A DNA stretch of 64,000 bases, from contig CM075764.1 of assembly GCA_037974665.1 (NCBI GenBank), forward strand, positions 86,546,825-86,610,824, in the 5' to 3' direction. Below the pieces are notes generated by a model. It was not told the origin of the DNA, made no database searches, and worked only from the letters and a program-made list of their open reading frames with translations. This DNA is from Ehretia macrophylla. Its lineage: Eukaryota; Streptophyta; Magnoliopsida; Boraginales; Ehretiaceae. Positions 1 to 11,673 of this stretch are shown one piece after another; the first letter of the stretch is position 1, and the number at the start of each line of letters is the position of its first letter. The translations under genes were made by a program, and so were the position numbers.

Positions 1-769
1 AATTGTGGTCTTACTAAATCTATCATTATCATGTAGCAACAAGTTGGCCTCTTCATTCAAGAATTTCCAGTTATGATGGAGGAGGTAAAAATCTTCTTAT
101 TATTAGCTTGTGTCTTATGATATATGTTAGATTAGCATTAGGCTCTTCATTCAAGAATTTTCAGTTACAGTATCACCTGTATGTTCTATTATTTTTACTT
201 TACTTTCTTTGTAATTACTGTACTGCTCGATACTAGATTATCATTCAACTTTAATTGTATGAAATTCAATAATGTCTACCTATCGGCTTATTTATTCGAA
301 ACATAACCTTTTTCTTGTCAAATAATAAATTAGTACTCAAGTTCAATTGTATAAAATCTACTCATCAAACTTTATTGTGAAACTTCTAATTGATGAATTA
401 TGCGGAAGACGTCCATACTTAACGTTTCCTGCTTTTTTTCCCTCATAGATCATACACCAGATTCCCAATACCTCGTATCCAATTTTGATAATATAATTTG
501 TGTATAAATGCTTATGAGATCCATAGTAGATCATTTTAGATGTCATTGTTGCATGTATCTTTGTGATTTCCTCATTTTTTTATACTTCTCTCACCTACAC
601 CTCTCAACTATTGCCCCTTAATCTAGTTCTATTTCTGTTACTGTTGTGCTTTAGTCACTTATATTTATTTGTTGGCGTAATCACTTAGAAAGAGTACAAG
701 AAAGTACTAAAAGAGGTAATGAAGGTTTTGCAGGCATTGAAATCATGTGAACGAGATGATTAGAAGTCA
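1..769. other. AT-rich non-coding sequence
   Basis: No gene is supported here. Two short direct repeats are visible: the phrase around 45-60 (tcttcattcaagaatt) recurs at about 143-160, and a 19-bp word at 523-541 recurs at 770-788. They may be edges of an old insertion, but no structure could be completed. Confidence 0.4.
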
Positions 770-1656
770 ATAGTAGATCATTTTAGATTTTTTTTGTAAA
801 TTTAAAATATTCTTTTTGCACAAAATTTAGGTTTTATTGTAAATTTATTGTAAATATTAATTTGTATATTTATTTTTAATTTTTTCTTAAATATTATTTT
901 TTTTTCAAATTTTTGTAAATATTAATTTTAATTTTTTCTAAATATTTTTTTTTATATTTTATATTTGATTTTATACTTTTTTATTTTTTTAAATTAAATA
1001 ATTAATTAGCTAGCCTATAGAATAGTTACGGAATGACAACGATTGTGAATTAATTAATTTTAAATTAATAAACGGCAACGTAAATTAATAAATTATTTTA
1101 AAATAAAAATTTATTTTGGCTACAGATTAACAACAATTTTTTTTTTAAAAAAAAGCTACGGATTGGTTACAGAATAGGGGTTATTGAACGTCTAAGAATT
1201 AATTTTAAATTAACAAATGGCGACGTAAATTAATAAATTATTTAAAAATAAAAATTTATTTTGGCTACAGATTAGCAACGAAAATTAAAAAAAAAGTTAC
1301 GGATTGGCTACGGAATAGGGGCTTTCGAACGTTTACGGATACCAATCTGTAGTCGTGGGCTACGGACGATTTACAATCAAAATGGCTACTGATTTGTTAT
1401 GGACGTTAATAATTAATTAAAAAAATTAAAATTTTAGTTGGCTACAGATGGGTTATGGCTATTTTGCTATGGAAGTTATAAAAAATAAATATAAATTAAT
1501 TTTCAAAATTGGGTACGGATGTGCTACATAATATTAATTTAGTGACGGGTTTTTTTACTACGGACGGAATTTTGTAGCCTAGCGGTGTCCGTTTTAATTT
1601 GACTACTGCTAGGCTACGAATTTTGTCTGTCGGCTCAACCTTTTTTGCTTGTAGTG
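770..1656. mobile_element. CACTA (En/Spm-type) transposon terminus
   Basis: The right edge at about 1638-1656 reads, on the minus strand, CACTACAAGCAAAAAAGG, which matches the usual terminal inverted repeat of plant CACTA elements. Inside it, from about 1010 to 1640, short variants of a 'ggctacggattggc' word recur many times in both orientations, as expected of the subterminal transposase-binding repeats of this superfamily. A segment of roughly 90 bp at 1048-1135 is duplicated at 1196-1285. No matching left terminus and no transposase are in the window, so this is one end of a truncated or non-autonomous copy. The left limit is arbitrary. Confidence 0.65.
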
Positions 1657-2470
1657 ATTCTCTATCACACGCATAGAGACACCTCCCTCTCACATACTCT
1701 CACACACACATGCACTCAGGTCTCAGGCACCTATAGACTCAAATATAAGGCATGCGCACAGGTATAGCCTCCTTCTTATAAAAAAAAAAAAAAAAAAAAT
1801 TCTACCTTTGCCATGAAATTGAAATATTAGCTAATAGAATCATCATTTCCTTCAATAGAGTAGTTTTTCTTTAATTTAATAAGGGAGCAATGTCTAATTT
1901 CGATGTGTAAGAATAACTTTAAAAAACAAAAAAAAAAAAACTTGCGAGATAACTCAATTGTTTTTGGGAAATTAGTATATCCCACATGAGGTGGGTGCAT
2001 AATTTCCTCTCAAACACGTCCATCGTGGACTGCATGTCTTGACCCAAAAAATATAAAAGAGAGTACATGTCCAATCTTCACTACTACTAATGGATGAGTT
2101 CAGGGTGAAGTGCAGAAGAAGTGTTTAGGCCTAATTAAATGTTTGATAAGCCCAGTCTACATGACGTATATTCAAAGGCTATTATCTATTATTGTTATCT
2201 TTTGAAAGGTGTTTTTTTTTTTTCTCTCCTCCCTCTCACATACTCTTACACACACATGCACTCAGGTATAAGGCATGCGCCGTGTGTACACTCAAATCAC
2301 GCACTCACATACAAATATATATATATATATATAAGGCATGCACACAGGTATAACCTCCTTCTTAATTGTTATCTTTTGAAAAAAAGAGTTCACTCATTCT
2401 CATGGCAACCTCCCTCTTGAGATTTTGCTTCAAATCTCAAATTGCTTTTAGAAATGCATCTCTGAGATTG
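1657..2470. repeat. Duplicated CA-rich modules
   Basis: A module at about 1684-1775 (ccctctcacatactct, then catgcactcagg and ataaggcatgcgcac) recurs at about 2230-2365 in rearranged form with an added (TA)n tract. The two copies share several stretches of 15-20 bp. Family not recognised. The open frame across 2139-2420 is low-complexity and is not called as a gene. Confidence 0.5.
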
Positions 2471-3165
2471 TACCCGAGAAACTTTTCATGTAAATTTTTA
2501 ATTATTTGCATTATATTGGTTCTAGATTTTTAAATAATAGTGTTTATTTATTTATTTTATTTTTCTTAAAGAAAAAATTTAAGGAAAAATGTCTGAAATT
2601 GTTGCTCACAAAGGATACCGGGTATGGATGCCGATCGAGAATAGGATTCGAGTTCCCAAACTGGTGAGGTTTATTTTTAATTTTTTTTCAAGAAAGATTC
2701 TAAAGGTTCTAATACCTGTTTTCAGTTTCTGTGTAGCGAATGTCTTCGGGTTCTTTTAGTGGGTCGGTCGGTACGTTTATCTTTATTTCATTATTATGAC
2801 TTTTAAAATGATTTAGTTGTATTTTTTTTTTCATTTTTACGATGATAAATCTTATTTTGATCTTTAAGGGTGAGAACTATTTTTTTCCCATCTTTTCTTT
2901 TCTGTTTAAATTTGAGAGTGGTTGTCTCACCTTTCAGGCAACTTCAAGCCAAAAAAACCAAACTTGCAAGGTGTAAAAGACATGTGAAAGAATGAGTTTG
3001 AGATAATGTAGTTTTATTGCTTGAATGCTACAACTCTCTTGTGTAATGCCTTAACTATTTATAGATCACTCTTGGCCAATAGATGTCTAGGATTGATTTG
3101 ATCTAGTGGCTACAACTACATCCTACATCAATCAAGAGATATTTTCAATCAATCATTCCCATAAT
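2471..3165. other. Non-coding sequence, possible LTR remnant
   Basis: No gene is supported. A short ATG frame at about 2589 is not recognised. At 2975-3165 there is a 'aactatttatagatcac' phrase of the kind found near the transcription start of plant LTRs, on a background without coding potential. Confidence 0.3.
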
Positions 3166-4479
3166 CATGGGTGATTGGAATAAATCAAATCCCAACAAAT
3201 ATCTTCTTCTATTTAGAGTGTTGCAGAATGTTTTAGAAGCTCCTAGACAGGAAAATGGCCATGTGTGCATGCATCCATGCAAGCCTCTTTCTCATTGCCG
3301 TGTCGGTGCCCACACAGAGCGTGCATCATCAGGGCGTGACAGGAAGTCAATAATTGGTGGAGCCACCACCAACGGTGGCTCTAAAAAAGAGAAATAGCTA
3401 AAACGACTACATTATGAATATTTCGATATTTCACGAAGTATAATATAATAGCCTATTTATAGACTACAAAACTTGGTGGACAAGAATAATAAACTCAAAT
3501 AATAGGAAACTTAATCCTAAATTAATGCTCCAATTATGTAATTATACCAAAACCTAAATTATTTTCGCAGCCCCCTCAAACTCGAGTAGCCCTACTTGAG
3601 TTTGATAACAAAATTGTTGATGCTAATGCCCGGAGCCCAAACAAAGAAGACCAAGTCAGAAGGCCCCAAAGACGATAGTGCCCGAAGGCCAAACGTCTGA
3701 CGAGCAGAATGCCTGAAAGCCTAAATTGCTCGAATGCCCAAATTGCCTGAAGACCCAATACCCAAATACCAATGAAACAAAAAGATGACGAAAAATCACT
3801 ACACTAATGCCCCAATTAAAGGTTTTGCAAGATACATCAAGAATTTGGTGATACAAATTGCAAAATCGAATCTAGTACGTCCAAAAACCCTAGGGAGACC
3901 CTTGGTCAATGCGGTCAATTCTCAGTCAAAGCAATCAAATGTTTGGTCAAACTGAGCTCACACAATGCTCCACAAGAACGCTGCACCTAATCGCTACCCC
4001 ATCCAAACTAGCCTATTGTGCGTCACACCAGATCCAAACCTTGGATCTAGGTGTTCTTTATCACTCAAAAATAGCAAAAACTCAACAAATTATGTGAAAT
4101 CAGCGTTGCAACATAAAAAGCACAAACAATTTTTTTCTCCAACAAAAAAAACGTGTGCTAACATTACTCCCTCAACCCACTCCTCTTACAAACGAAAAAT
4201 TGTTCTTCGAATAATGCCTAGTAATGAAACTTGGGCTCTGGTGACGCCACCAGCAACAATGAATCTAAACAAGAGAAATAACTAAAATGACTACATTATG
4301 AATAATTCAATACTTCCTGAAGTACAATAGAATAGCCTATTTATAGACTACAAAACTTGATGAATATGAATAATAAATTCAAATAATAGGAAACTTAATC
4401 TAAAGTAAACATGTAATTTCCTTAATTTAATTCTAAATTAATACTCCAATTTAATTATATCAAACCTAAATTATTTCAA
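3166..4479. repeat. Pair of ~190-bp direct repeats, LTR-like
   Basis: The segment at about 3390-3560 is repeated at about 4272-4465. Both contain 'tagcctatttatagactac' followed by 'aataggaaacttaatc' and 'cctaaattattt', with small indels. The copies are about 880 bp apart in the same orientation. The TATA-like phrase suggests LTR U3/R sequence. The 700 bp between them have no recognisable gag or pol, so this could be a collapsed short element or two independent fragments. No TSD was found. Confidence 0.45.
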
Positions 4480-4649
4480 CATGTTTCTCATTCTGCTTTA
4501 TCTCTCTATCCTTGTAGCTTACTCGTCCTTCTCATCCTCAATCAGCCCATTCATCAGCAAATTGCCATGCATATGCCACATAACTGCTTCTTTTTCAAAG
4601 TCCCAATTGAAAGGTTAATTATCATTCGGTGTTTATTTCATTGTCACTA

Positions 4650-4885
4650 ACTTATCAATTGGGGCTTTATTTATCTTAAATTGCTAGCTAAACTCGCAAA
4701 TATCTTAATTAAAATAAAGCCCCAATTTATGAGTTAATGACTTTGAAATATTAACTTCTTCCCTTGAAGTTATTTTAGGTTTTATTTAAACCTCTTGTCC
4801 AATTATAACAAGTAAGCCCTTTCAATAATATAATTAATTTAGTCTTAGTCAAATTTGAATTCAACTATGTTTACATGGCAATAAT
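4650..4885 (-). repeat. Left arm of a large inverted repeat
   Basis: About 195 bp (core 4683-4880) is the reverse complement of 7080-7275, with scattered mismatches. The landmark 'aataaagccccaatt' at about 4712 faces 'aattggggctttatt' at about 7228. The left arm also has its own small foldback, because 'aattggggctttattt' occurs at about 4656. The arms lie 2.2 kb apart around an LTR fragment and a MITE. Confidence 0.55.
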
Positions 4886-6270
4886 GCTCAGTAAGTAGAA
4901 TACTCTTGAGAGGACTCCTGAGGTGGAAACAGGTGTAAATACAAAGCTAATTTGTATACGGTATAATAAAAATAACACTATTAACACGGAATACTAATAA
5001 TAAAACTTCATTTCTAGTATCACCTAGGTTCACGCGACAACATATCTTTCACTTTAATGGCGTTCTATAACCAAGTTATGAAGCAAACATATTGATCATA
5101 TACGTCCCAATACAGAGGCATCCCAAGACGGGGCATCCCAACTCCGGGGCATTCCAAGACGAGGTATCCCAACACCGGGGCATCTCGTCATCAAGATGAT
5201 AGTAGCATAACATCACACAACCAATTATACTATACATCCTATCTTATATTATGACAATATTTACTCAAAAATCAGTCACCCCATTGGATGAAAATTAAAT
5301 GATCATCAATTGAAACCAATGTAACCAATCCACATACACAGGGGTATCTCATCATAATCGTGGTACTACCCATAGCATCATACAAATTGTTATATCCGAA
5401 ATAATAAGTTATTACCTCAAAATTATCCACCCATTAAATAGAAGTTAAATAACCATAAGCTAGAAGCTAACATAACCAATCCATATACTAATTTGACGCA
5501 TTGAAGATAAGCTGTGAAAAGGGGTCCTACTTATTTCGGTCCAAGACTAAATAGTTCAATTCTTCAAATTCAACTTCCTAATTATAATAACAAAAATATC
5601 ATACTTTCATTTGTTAATTCTTCACAAGAATACTAAGCAAGCACATTTGTTTATTACCATATAATTATTTCAAATTAAAATTAAGGTTATTTAGTAATTA
5701 CTTGACATTTGCCCTTCGACCCAACACAAGTTATAAAGATATTGTTAGTTTATTTCTACTTATATTAAACATTCCTTCAACTCAATTTAACTGGGGTTTA
5801 CTTAAGAGTTTCTTAACCACCACTTCGTAGAACCTATAACAATTTAATAACATCAATGAACGCATTATGCATTTATAACATACTTTATAGTGCAAGCATT
5901 CACAGGCCAAAAGCTTGCATTACTCAACTAAAGTGAAGACTTCATTACTTTTAAAGGCATGTTTAGCATTCGTGCATATAAATGTACAACACTTAGAGTA
6001 ATAATGCATAGGACTCACACCCAAACGCAACATAATTAACATTTAAATATTTTCATTTTCTTCATCATGCACTGACTTGTTTCTTTTTCTTATTCAACAT
6101 TTTAAACATCAACAAACATACACATATGCCTACCTTCACATACACCTATGCATAATATATTAAATATATACTTAAAGCTTCATAGAATCAATTATCATCA
6201 TATTTTTCTTCGATATTCATCCATAGACTAACAAATTTCTAAATTAAAATCAAGATAAAATCTAGTCACC
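4886..6270 (-). mobile_element. LTR fragment related to the solo LTR at 43.2 kb
   Basis: Read on the minus strand, this stretch shares ordered blocks with the LTR at 43196-45099. The shared blocks are a GC-richer patch of 'ggggcatccca' words (5110-5190, matching 44400-44500 reversed), the 'aactaaagtgaagacttcatta' region near 5930 (matching about 44265) and the 'agtgcaagcattc' region near 5890. No coding sequence is present. Neither terminus nor a TSD is recognisable, so it is an old fragment interrupted by later insertions. Confidence 0.55.
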
Positions 6271-6283
6271 TTTACATACACAT

Positions 6284-6284
6284 G

Positions 6285-6344
<60 letters not shown>
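6284..6344. repeat. (TA)n microsatellite
   Basis: About 55 bp of almost pure TA repeat directly abuts a MITE-like unit on its right. A second, shorter TA tract lies at the far end of that unit. Confidence 0.9.
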
Positions 6345-6345
<1 letters not shown>

Positions 6346-6850
6346 TAGTTATTGAAATCATACAATTCGCAATACGAATTGTACGATTCGATTCGATTCG
6401 AATCAGTAAAAAATCTATATGAATCTTGTACTGAATCGGAGATTTTATTGAATCACTCCCCGAATCATTACGATTCACTTTGGGGCAAATTAATAGCCCA
6501 TAATAGAGAAAAAGAAAAAAATTTTACTAGCCCATTATAAAATCCATCTTCTAAATTTAAATTAAAAGCCCATTTTTTACGCCAAAGAAAATAAAAAAAA
6601 AGATAAAAAAATAGATTGCACTTGAAGTGTAATTATAAGGATGAAACTCCATTTAGCTTGTACTCATAAAGATATTTGTTCTTGTAGCCGAATTAGTGAA
6701 GAAGAGTTAAATTACTCTTTGTAGACATGTTGAAGGAGAAACAAACCAAAAAAATAACAAAGGACATATATCAATATCTATTCAAATAAACAAACTAAAA
6801 AAATTGACATTTCGATTCACGATATGATTCACGATTTGACAACTATAATA
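6344..6850. mobile_element. MITE-like element between TA tracts
   Basis: The left end (atcatagttattgaaatc) and the reverse complement of the right end (ttatagttgtcaaatcgtg) are similar, and both continue into 'gaatcat/gattcg' words. This gives imperfect terminal inverted repeats around about 500 bp of non-coding sequence. The flanks are TA dinucleotides, so a TA target is possible but cannot be distinguished from the microsatellite. Superfamily not assigned. Confidence 0.45.
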
Positions 6851-7079
6851 TATATATATATATATACACACACAAAGAGTAAAACTTGGTAAAAATGATC
6901 CTTATTTGAGTGGTTGCAGGACTTTCTTCTCTGCGCTATTTCTTCTCTCTCACAATTTCTCTTTCTTTTTCTTGTTTGACCTTTCTCTTTTTTTTTTTTT
7001 TTTTGTTGTTGTTCTCTTCAGTCTCTCTCTCTCTATCTCACGATGGAGCACAAAGAAAAAAATAGGCCAAGAAAAGATC

Positions 7080-7275
7080 TTCTTCCATGTGAACATAGTC
7101 GAATTCAAATTTGACTAACCAAAATTATATTATTGAAAGGGTTTACTTGTTATAATTGGACCAGAGGGTTAAATAAAACTTTAAATAACTTTGAGGCAAG
7201 AAGTTAATATTTCAAAGTCATTAACTCATAAATTGGGGCTTTATTTTAATTAAGATTATTTGCGGGTTTAGCTAG
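7080..7275 (+). repeat. Right arm of the large inverted repeat
   Basis: This is the reverse-complement partner of 4683-4880. The CT-rich stretch just upstream (about 6905-7045) is low complexity and holds no gene. Confidence 0.55.
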
Positions 7276-7620
7276 CAACTTAGGAGAAATAGAGATTTCT
7301 AATCATTCTCGCTATCCCCCTTTCTTGATCCCTCTATACCACCCGTTTCCATTTCGTCTGATCATGCATTTTGTATTATGTTACTTCAAATATTATTTTG
7401 TTCTTCATTCTTCTCACTTTCTTTTGGTGGTAAAAACAGCATATCTACACTTTTGACTCTTGGAAAGAAAATTACTCTCGACCTTGTGAGAAGAATAACT
7501 ATTTGAAAGGTGGAATTCTTCTTGACGAGTATCATACACAGTACAGCATACAATATGACGATAAGGAGACATTTGTTAAACATATAAATCTTATGGGGCC
7601 TGGATGGAAGAAGGATAGAT
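7276..7620. other. No recognised gene; possible 5' part of the ankyrin-type gene
   Basis: The sequence becomes less AT-biased and may contain an eroded upstream exon of the gene that follows. No frame could be followed confidently. Confidence 0.3.
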
Positions 7621-8460
7621 GTACGAACTTTTGAGAATTTCTTTCTATATGATTCTGTAAAATGTGCAACTGCAGTTCTAAATAGAGAAACCTATCCAGT
7701 ATTGGATTATAATGCAGCTTTTTGTAATAATGGACTGACTGCACTACATAATGCAGCTGCATATAAATCTCACAAACTCACTAAGTTGTTTATTGAACAT
7801 GATGGAGCCGAAGCAAACCTTAGACTTGACTCTGAGCCAATTGGTATTGAAGGGATGCAACTGCCTCTAAATGTTGCACTTGAAATGATAAGGTATCAAT
7901 ATGCTTTCAATTTTAGCATGCACAATGCAAATACTTTTTTTCTTCTATGAGTAGTCTTGCAACTCATCTTTATGGATTTTTATCTTATGTCTGTGACAGG
8001 ACAAGCAAAGGGTTCTTTGATTGGGATTGGAATCGAAATAACTATGTCTTTAAGCTTGTGTTTAGACTTTGTTTTCCATCCATGAGACCTAGTTTGGAGA
8101 ATGTGAGATTGCTTGCACAAAAGACAAATAAGATCGAGAATGAAATTTATTACTATGCAAAGGAAGGAAAAGTAGTTGAGTTAGCTGCATTGCTGATGGT
8201 AGGCCATAAAAAAGGTTTTGACTACAACTCTGCCTGTAGAAAATAGTTTCAGTGGAAGGACAACAATTCGTCCTTTTCTCTTGGCTGAGATTGCATCCTT
8301 GAGTTTGTTTGATGTAAGGTCCATGTATGCTCGGGGTAGCAAGAAAGAGGTGCAGGAACAAAGGAATAGGAAGACTAAGTTGGAGAAAATATTGCTATTG
8401 CTTGAAATATTTGAGAGGATTGGTGAACAACTCTCTAAGTGTCTTCACCTACGGAAAACT
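7621..8460 (+). pseudogene. Truncated ankyrin-repeat-type gene remnant
   Basis: Two exons can be followed. The first (to 7892) encodes an ankyrin-like unit with the pattern 'GLTALHNAAAYKSHKLTKLF', then a PLNVAL segment. A GT-AG intron (7893-7999) leads in frame to a second exon with 'LLAQKTNKIENEIYYYAKEG', 'ELAALLMV' and a charged helix ending in 'LLLLEIFERIGEQL'. This order resembles a plant family of uncharacterised ankyrin proteins (family knowledge, from memory). A frameshift at the A-run near 8208-8213 breaks the second exon. The frame then stops where pararetroviral sequence begins at about 8463, and the rest of the gene is not in the window. A dead, virus-truncated gene fragment is the simplest reading. 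The upstream start is not found. Confidence 0.6.
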
Positions 8461-8462
8461 AA

Positions 8463-9053
8463 GTATCTTCACCTACTAATTAAAAAAGGATCTTCTTGAT
8501 AGATTGCATAATGCATTGATATTTTCTAAATTTGATTTAAAATATGGTTATTGGCATATCCAAATAAATGAAAAAAACAGATATAAAACTATTTTTGCTT
8601 TCCCGATTAGACACTATGAATAGAATGTTATGCCTTTTGGATTGAAAAATGGCCCTTCTGAATTTCAGAATATTATGAATGATATATTTATTCCTTCTAG
8701 TGATTTCATAATTGTTTATATTGATGATATCTTAGTTTTTTCAAAAGATATACAACAACATTTAAAGCATCTTGAAATATTCAAGAAAATTGTTATTCAA
8801 AATGGTCTTGTTATTTCAAAACCAAAAATGAGTTTATTTCAGACTAAAGTTAGATTTCTTGGTCATAATATTGAAAAATGAAAAATTATTCCTATCAACA
8901 GAAGTATTGAATTTGCTTTGAAATTTCTTGACCAAATAACTGATAAAATTTAGTTACAAAGATTTCTTGGCAGTTTAAATTATATCTTGCTATATTACAA
9001 AAATCTTGCTATTGATACTGCTATCTTATATGATAGGCTTAAAAGGAAACCAG
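8463..9053 (+). pseudogene. Caulimovirid reverse transcriptase, central part
   Basis: The RT palm is recognisable, with 'MPFGLKNGPSEFQ' at about 8630 and the catalytic YIDD box at 8717-8728, followed by the 'FLGH' segment at about 8859. In-frame stops lie at 8621-8623, 8879-8881 and 8951-8953, so no functional protein is possible. The upstream finger part of RT is absent here and is found on the opposite strand at 18013-18190. The frame is cut at 9053 by a Copia LTR and resumes at 11036. Confidence 0.85.
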
Positions 9054-11030
9054 TGTTATAGATATACCCTAATACTACATATTTGGATGACATATATTGG
9101 GGCATTTTGACATTAACTTGTACATTATGACATCTATGTCTATATATGTGTGTTTTCATATTGACATAATTAGCACATTCATATTCTCCTTCTTTTATGT
9201 GTATGAATGAGTCCCTAGTATTTTTATTATAGAAATGTATTCTAAAAACGTTTAGAATATGTTGGCTTATTTCCTTAATATGATAAATACTTAAAATATT
9301 CATAATCCTTAGATTATTTGATCGGAATTTTAATAATCTATTACGGACTATCACATGTATTGTTACTTTTGATTAATATAGGGATGTTAATGATAAAGGA
9401 TGGTGAGCCACGTGTCATAACAACATAGGGATGCGATTAACAAACATGTGGGTGGTTATTAGTTGAATAGATCACTGAATGTGACGTGAATAACAAATTA
9501 CATGACTTCAGATTAATAATTTGTTATCTGTTGCGATTGTGCATGTAATCCTTAGACTTGAGACATTACGGCTGTCATATGTATTGGGGTTTGATTCAAG
9601 CGTTTGGATAATGCCTGTCTCGACAAACGAGAAGAGATGCGTCCTCTCGCAGTTTCATTCGTTCGGTATAATGACTGACAGGTAGTGGTCAAGATAGGAT
9701 CCATTAACCTCCGGCGTGAGGTGGTGTCCTATGCGATCTAAGGTTGGTTGTTTAATGAGGAAATCCTTGGACGATTTGTGAATGATGGAGAATGAATTTT
9801 TCATGTGTCATCTCTCATTACACCAATTAGATCTATGCATGGTATCGAGTTTATGAACTTAATCGAATCATGGTTCTTGCTCGACGGGACAATTAATGGA
9901 AGGATTGAATTGCACGATAATCGGCGACCATAAATAGATTCAACTGTTTTGACTTCATTGCTATATAAATTGTCTTGATACGTTGCTAGACGTCACTTTA
10001 GAACGTGGAGGTATTTTAGGAATGGCGAAGATATTCCCAAAATATATTAAAGTCGTTTAATGTTCCCTCATTGCTATATGGCGGTGAATCTAGAGAGTCA
10101 CACATAATAAAGTGTAATTGAATGAGTTTCGGATAAACTTGAATTTGGTCTTAGAACGTTAAGGTGTTAACGTTGGCAATGCTCGGCCATTAAGTAGTAA
10201 TGGGCCAAATGTGTAATTATTTGTAAGTGTTGGGGCAAAAGTACAAATACGAAAAGTTTGTTTCCTTAATTTAAACTAATAATGATTAGATTAAATTAAA
10301 TGTACAAATACAAGATTAATAAAATATATATACATGTATATGATATGTATATATACATATTAGTCTTGAAAATCAAGATGCCATATGGATGACTAAGATT
10401 GTTTTACATCATCAAGTTGGCCATTATTTTTGAAATCAATGGTTAAGATGGAAGAAGACAAAACATATGTTTTGATGCATTGAGAAGTACAATTGTTGTC
10501 TTCTAAATACACTACATACAATGCATAAAACAAGGAACACATTACACAAGGCAAACATAGAAAAACACAATGCATTGAGAAGAATAATTAAGTCTTCTCT
10601 TTATTTGTGGAATTTTCGTCCATTGCATTGGTAGCCCAAGAATGGGTTTTATTTTTTCAGAAAAAACTCTTATTCTAGCTTAAAAACATCCCAAAGAAGA
10701 CTAGCACAAAATTTTTGGTAATTAAGGAACTCATCCAAGCTTGTCTGGACAACTTAGAGCTCTTGCATTTGTGGGAGGACTTGTCAAAGCTTGTTCATCA
10801 TCTTCTTCATCATCTTTTGCAAGATCTATAAGAGGTATATCTAAATCTACCTCTTTACTATATATATTGTTGAATATATATTTTCTATATGTTAATCACA
10901 TGATATCAAGATTAGAGATTCATATGAACATTATGCTTTGAAATTCCATAAAGTTTTGAACTTCTTGTTATGCTTCCGCTCGATTCTTAGCTAGATGATG
11001 TTCAGAGCTCTAAATATATAAGATCCTTCA
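9054..11030 (+). mobile_element. Copia solo LTR inside the viral RT
   Basis: This 1977-bp unit starts TGTTATAGATATACCC and ends CCTTCA, flanked by ACCAG (9049-9053) and ACCAA (11031-11035), a 5-bp TSD with one mismatch. Removing the LTR and one TSD makes the viral reading continue from RT into the RNase H linker, which supports the boundaries. The first ~450 bp align to the 3' LTR of the Copia element that starts at 31850, so both belong to one family. No internal gag or pol is present, as expected for a solo LTR formed by LTR-LTR recombination. Confidence 0.85.
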
Positions 11031-11035
11031 ACCAA

Positions 11036-11531
11036 GACCATGGACAAGTGTCCACACTGAAAAAATAAAGTTGATTAAATCTAAGGTTAAGAATTTGCCT
11101 TTTTTAATGTTAGCCAATCCCACTTGGGACAAAATTGTTGAAACCGATGCTTCAGATATTGATTTTGGTGGAATTTTGAAACAAATCTATCCACAGACAA
11201 AGCAAGAATATCTTGTTAGATTTCATTCAGGGAAATGGAATAATAATCAATAGAAATATGCAACTATAACAAAAGAAATTCTTTCAATTGTTAAATGTAT
11301 TTTAAATTCCAAGATGATTTGTATTATCAAAAATTCTTGATAAGAACAGATTGTCAAGCTGCAAAATATATGTTTAATAAAGATTTTAAACATGATGTTT
11401 CAAAACAAATGTTTGCTAGATAGCAAGCTAATCTTGCACCTTTTGATTTTAAAATTGATTATATCAAAGGGAATAATAATTCTCTTCCTGATTTTCTTAC
11501 ACGTGAATTTTTACAGGATGATCCCTTCTAG
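11036..11531 (+). pseudogene. Caulimovirid RT C-terminus and RNase H
   Basis: The RNase H domain starts with VETDASD at 11137-11157, carrying the first catalytic Asp, and continues to a 'DCQAAKY' segment near 11353 and 'NNNSLPDFLTREFL' near 11475. Breaks are a stop at 11251-11253, a frameshift near 11300 and a stop at about 11420. The ORF1 terminator is TAG at 11529-11531. The next ORF begins inside it at 11518. Confidence 0.85.
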
Positions 11532-11673
11532 GGGAAATTACTCTAACCCTAATAGGGGAAGAGGCCGTGGAAGAGGACATGATCCTAATAGGGTCATTGC
11601 AGGGCAAAAATTGGTTAATATTGGTGGAATCACTATTGATCCATCACATCCAGATTTTAATAAAATCAAAGGG
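11518..11673 (+). pseudogene. Caulimovirid ORF2, N-terminal part
   Basis: An ATG at 11518, 14 nt before the end of ORF1, opens a new frame whose first residues include an Arg/Gly-rich run (RGRGRGRG near 11560) and 'DPSHPDFN' near 11640. RG-rich runs often bind nucleic acid; that role is inference. The frame is open until a Gypsy-type LTR interrupts it at 11674 and resumes after 15812, one frame off. The function of this ORF is not known to me. Confidence 0.65.

Noticed and set aside
2589-2670. Short ATG frame followed by a GT donor-like site
   Set aside because: About 25 codons, no recognisable domain, no convincing downstream exon.
8995-9354. 119-codon minus ORF across the viral RT and LTR start
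   Set aside because: It spans the insertion boundary of the Copia solo LTR, so it cannot be an old gene; no domain.
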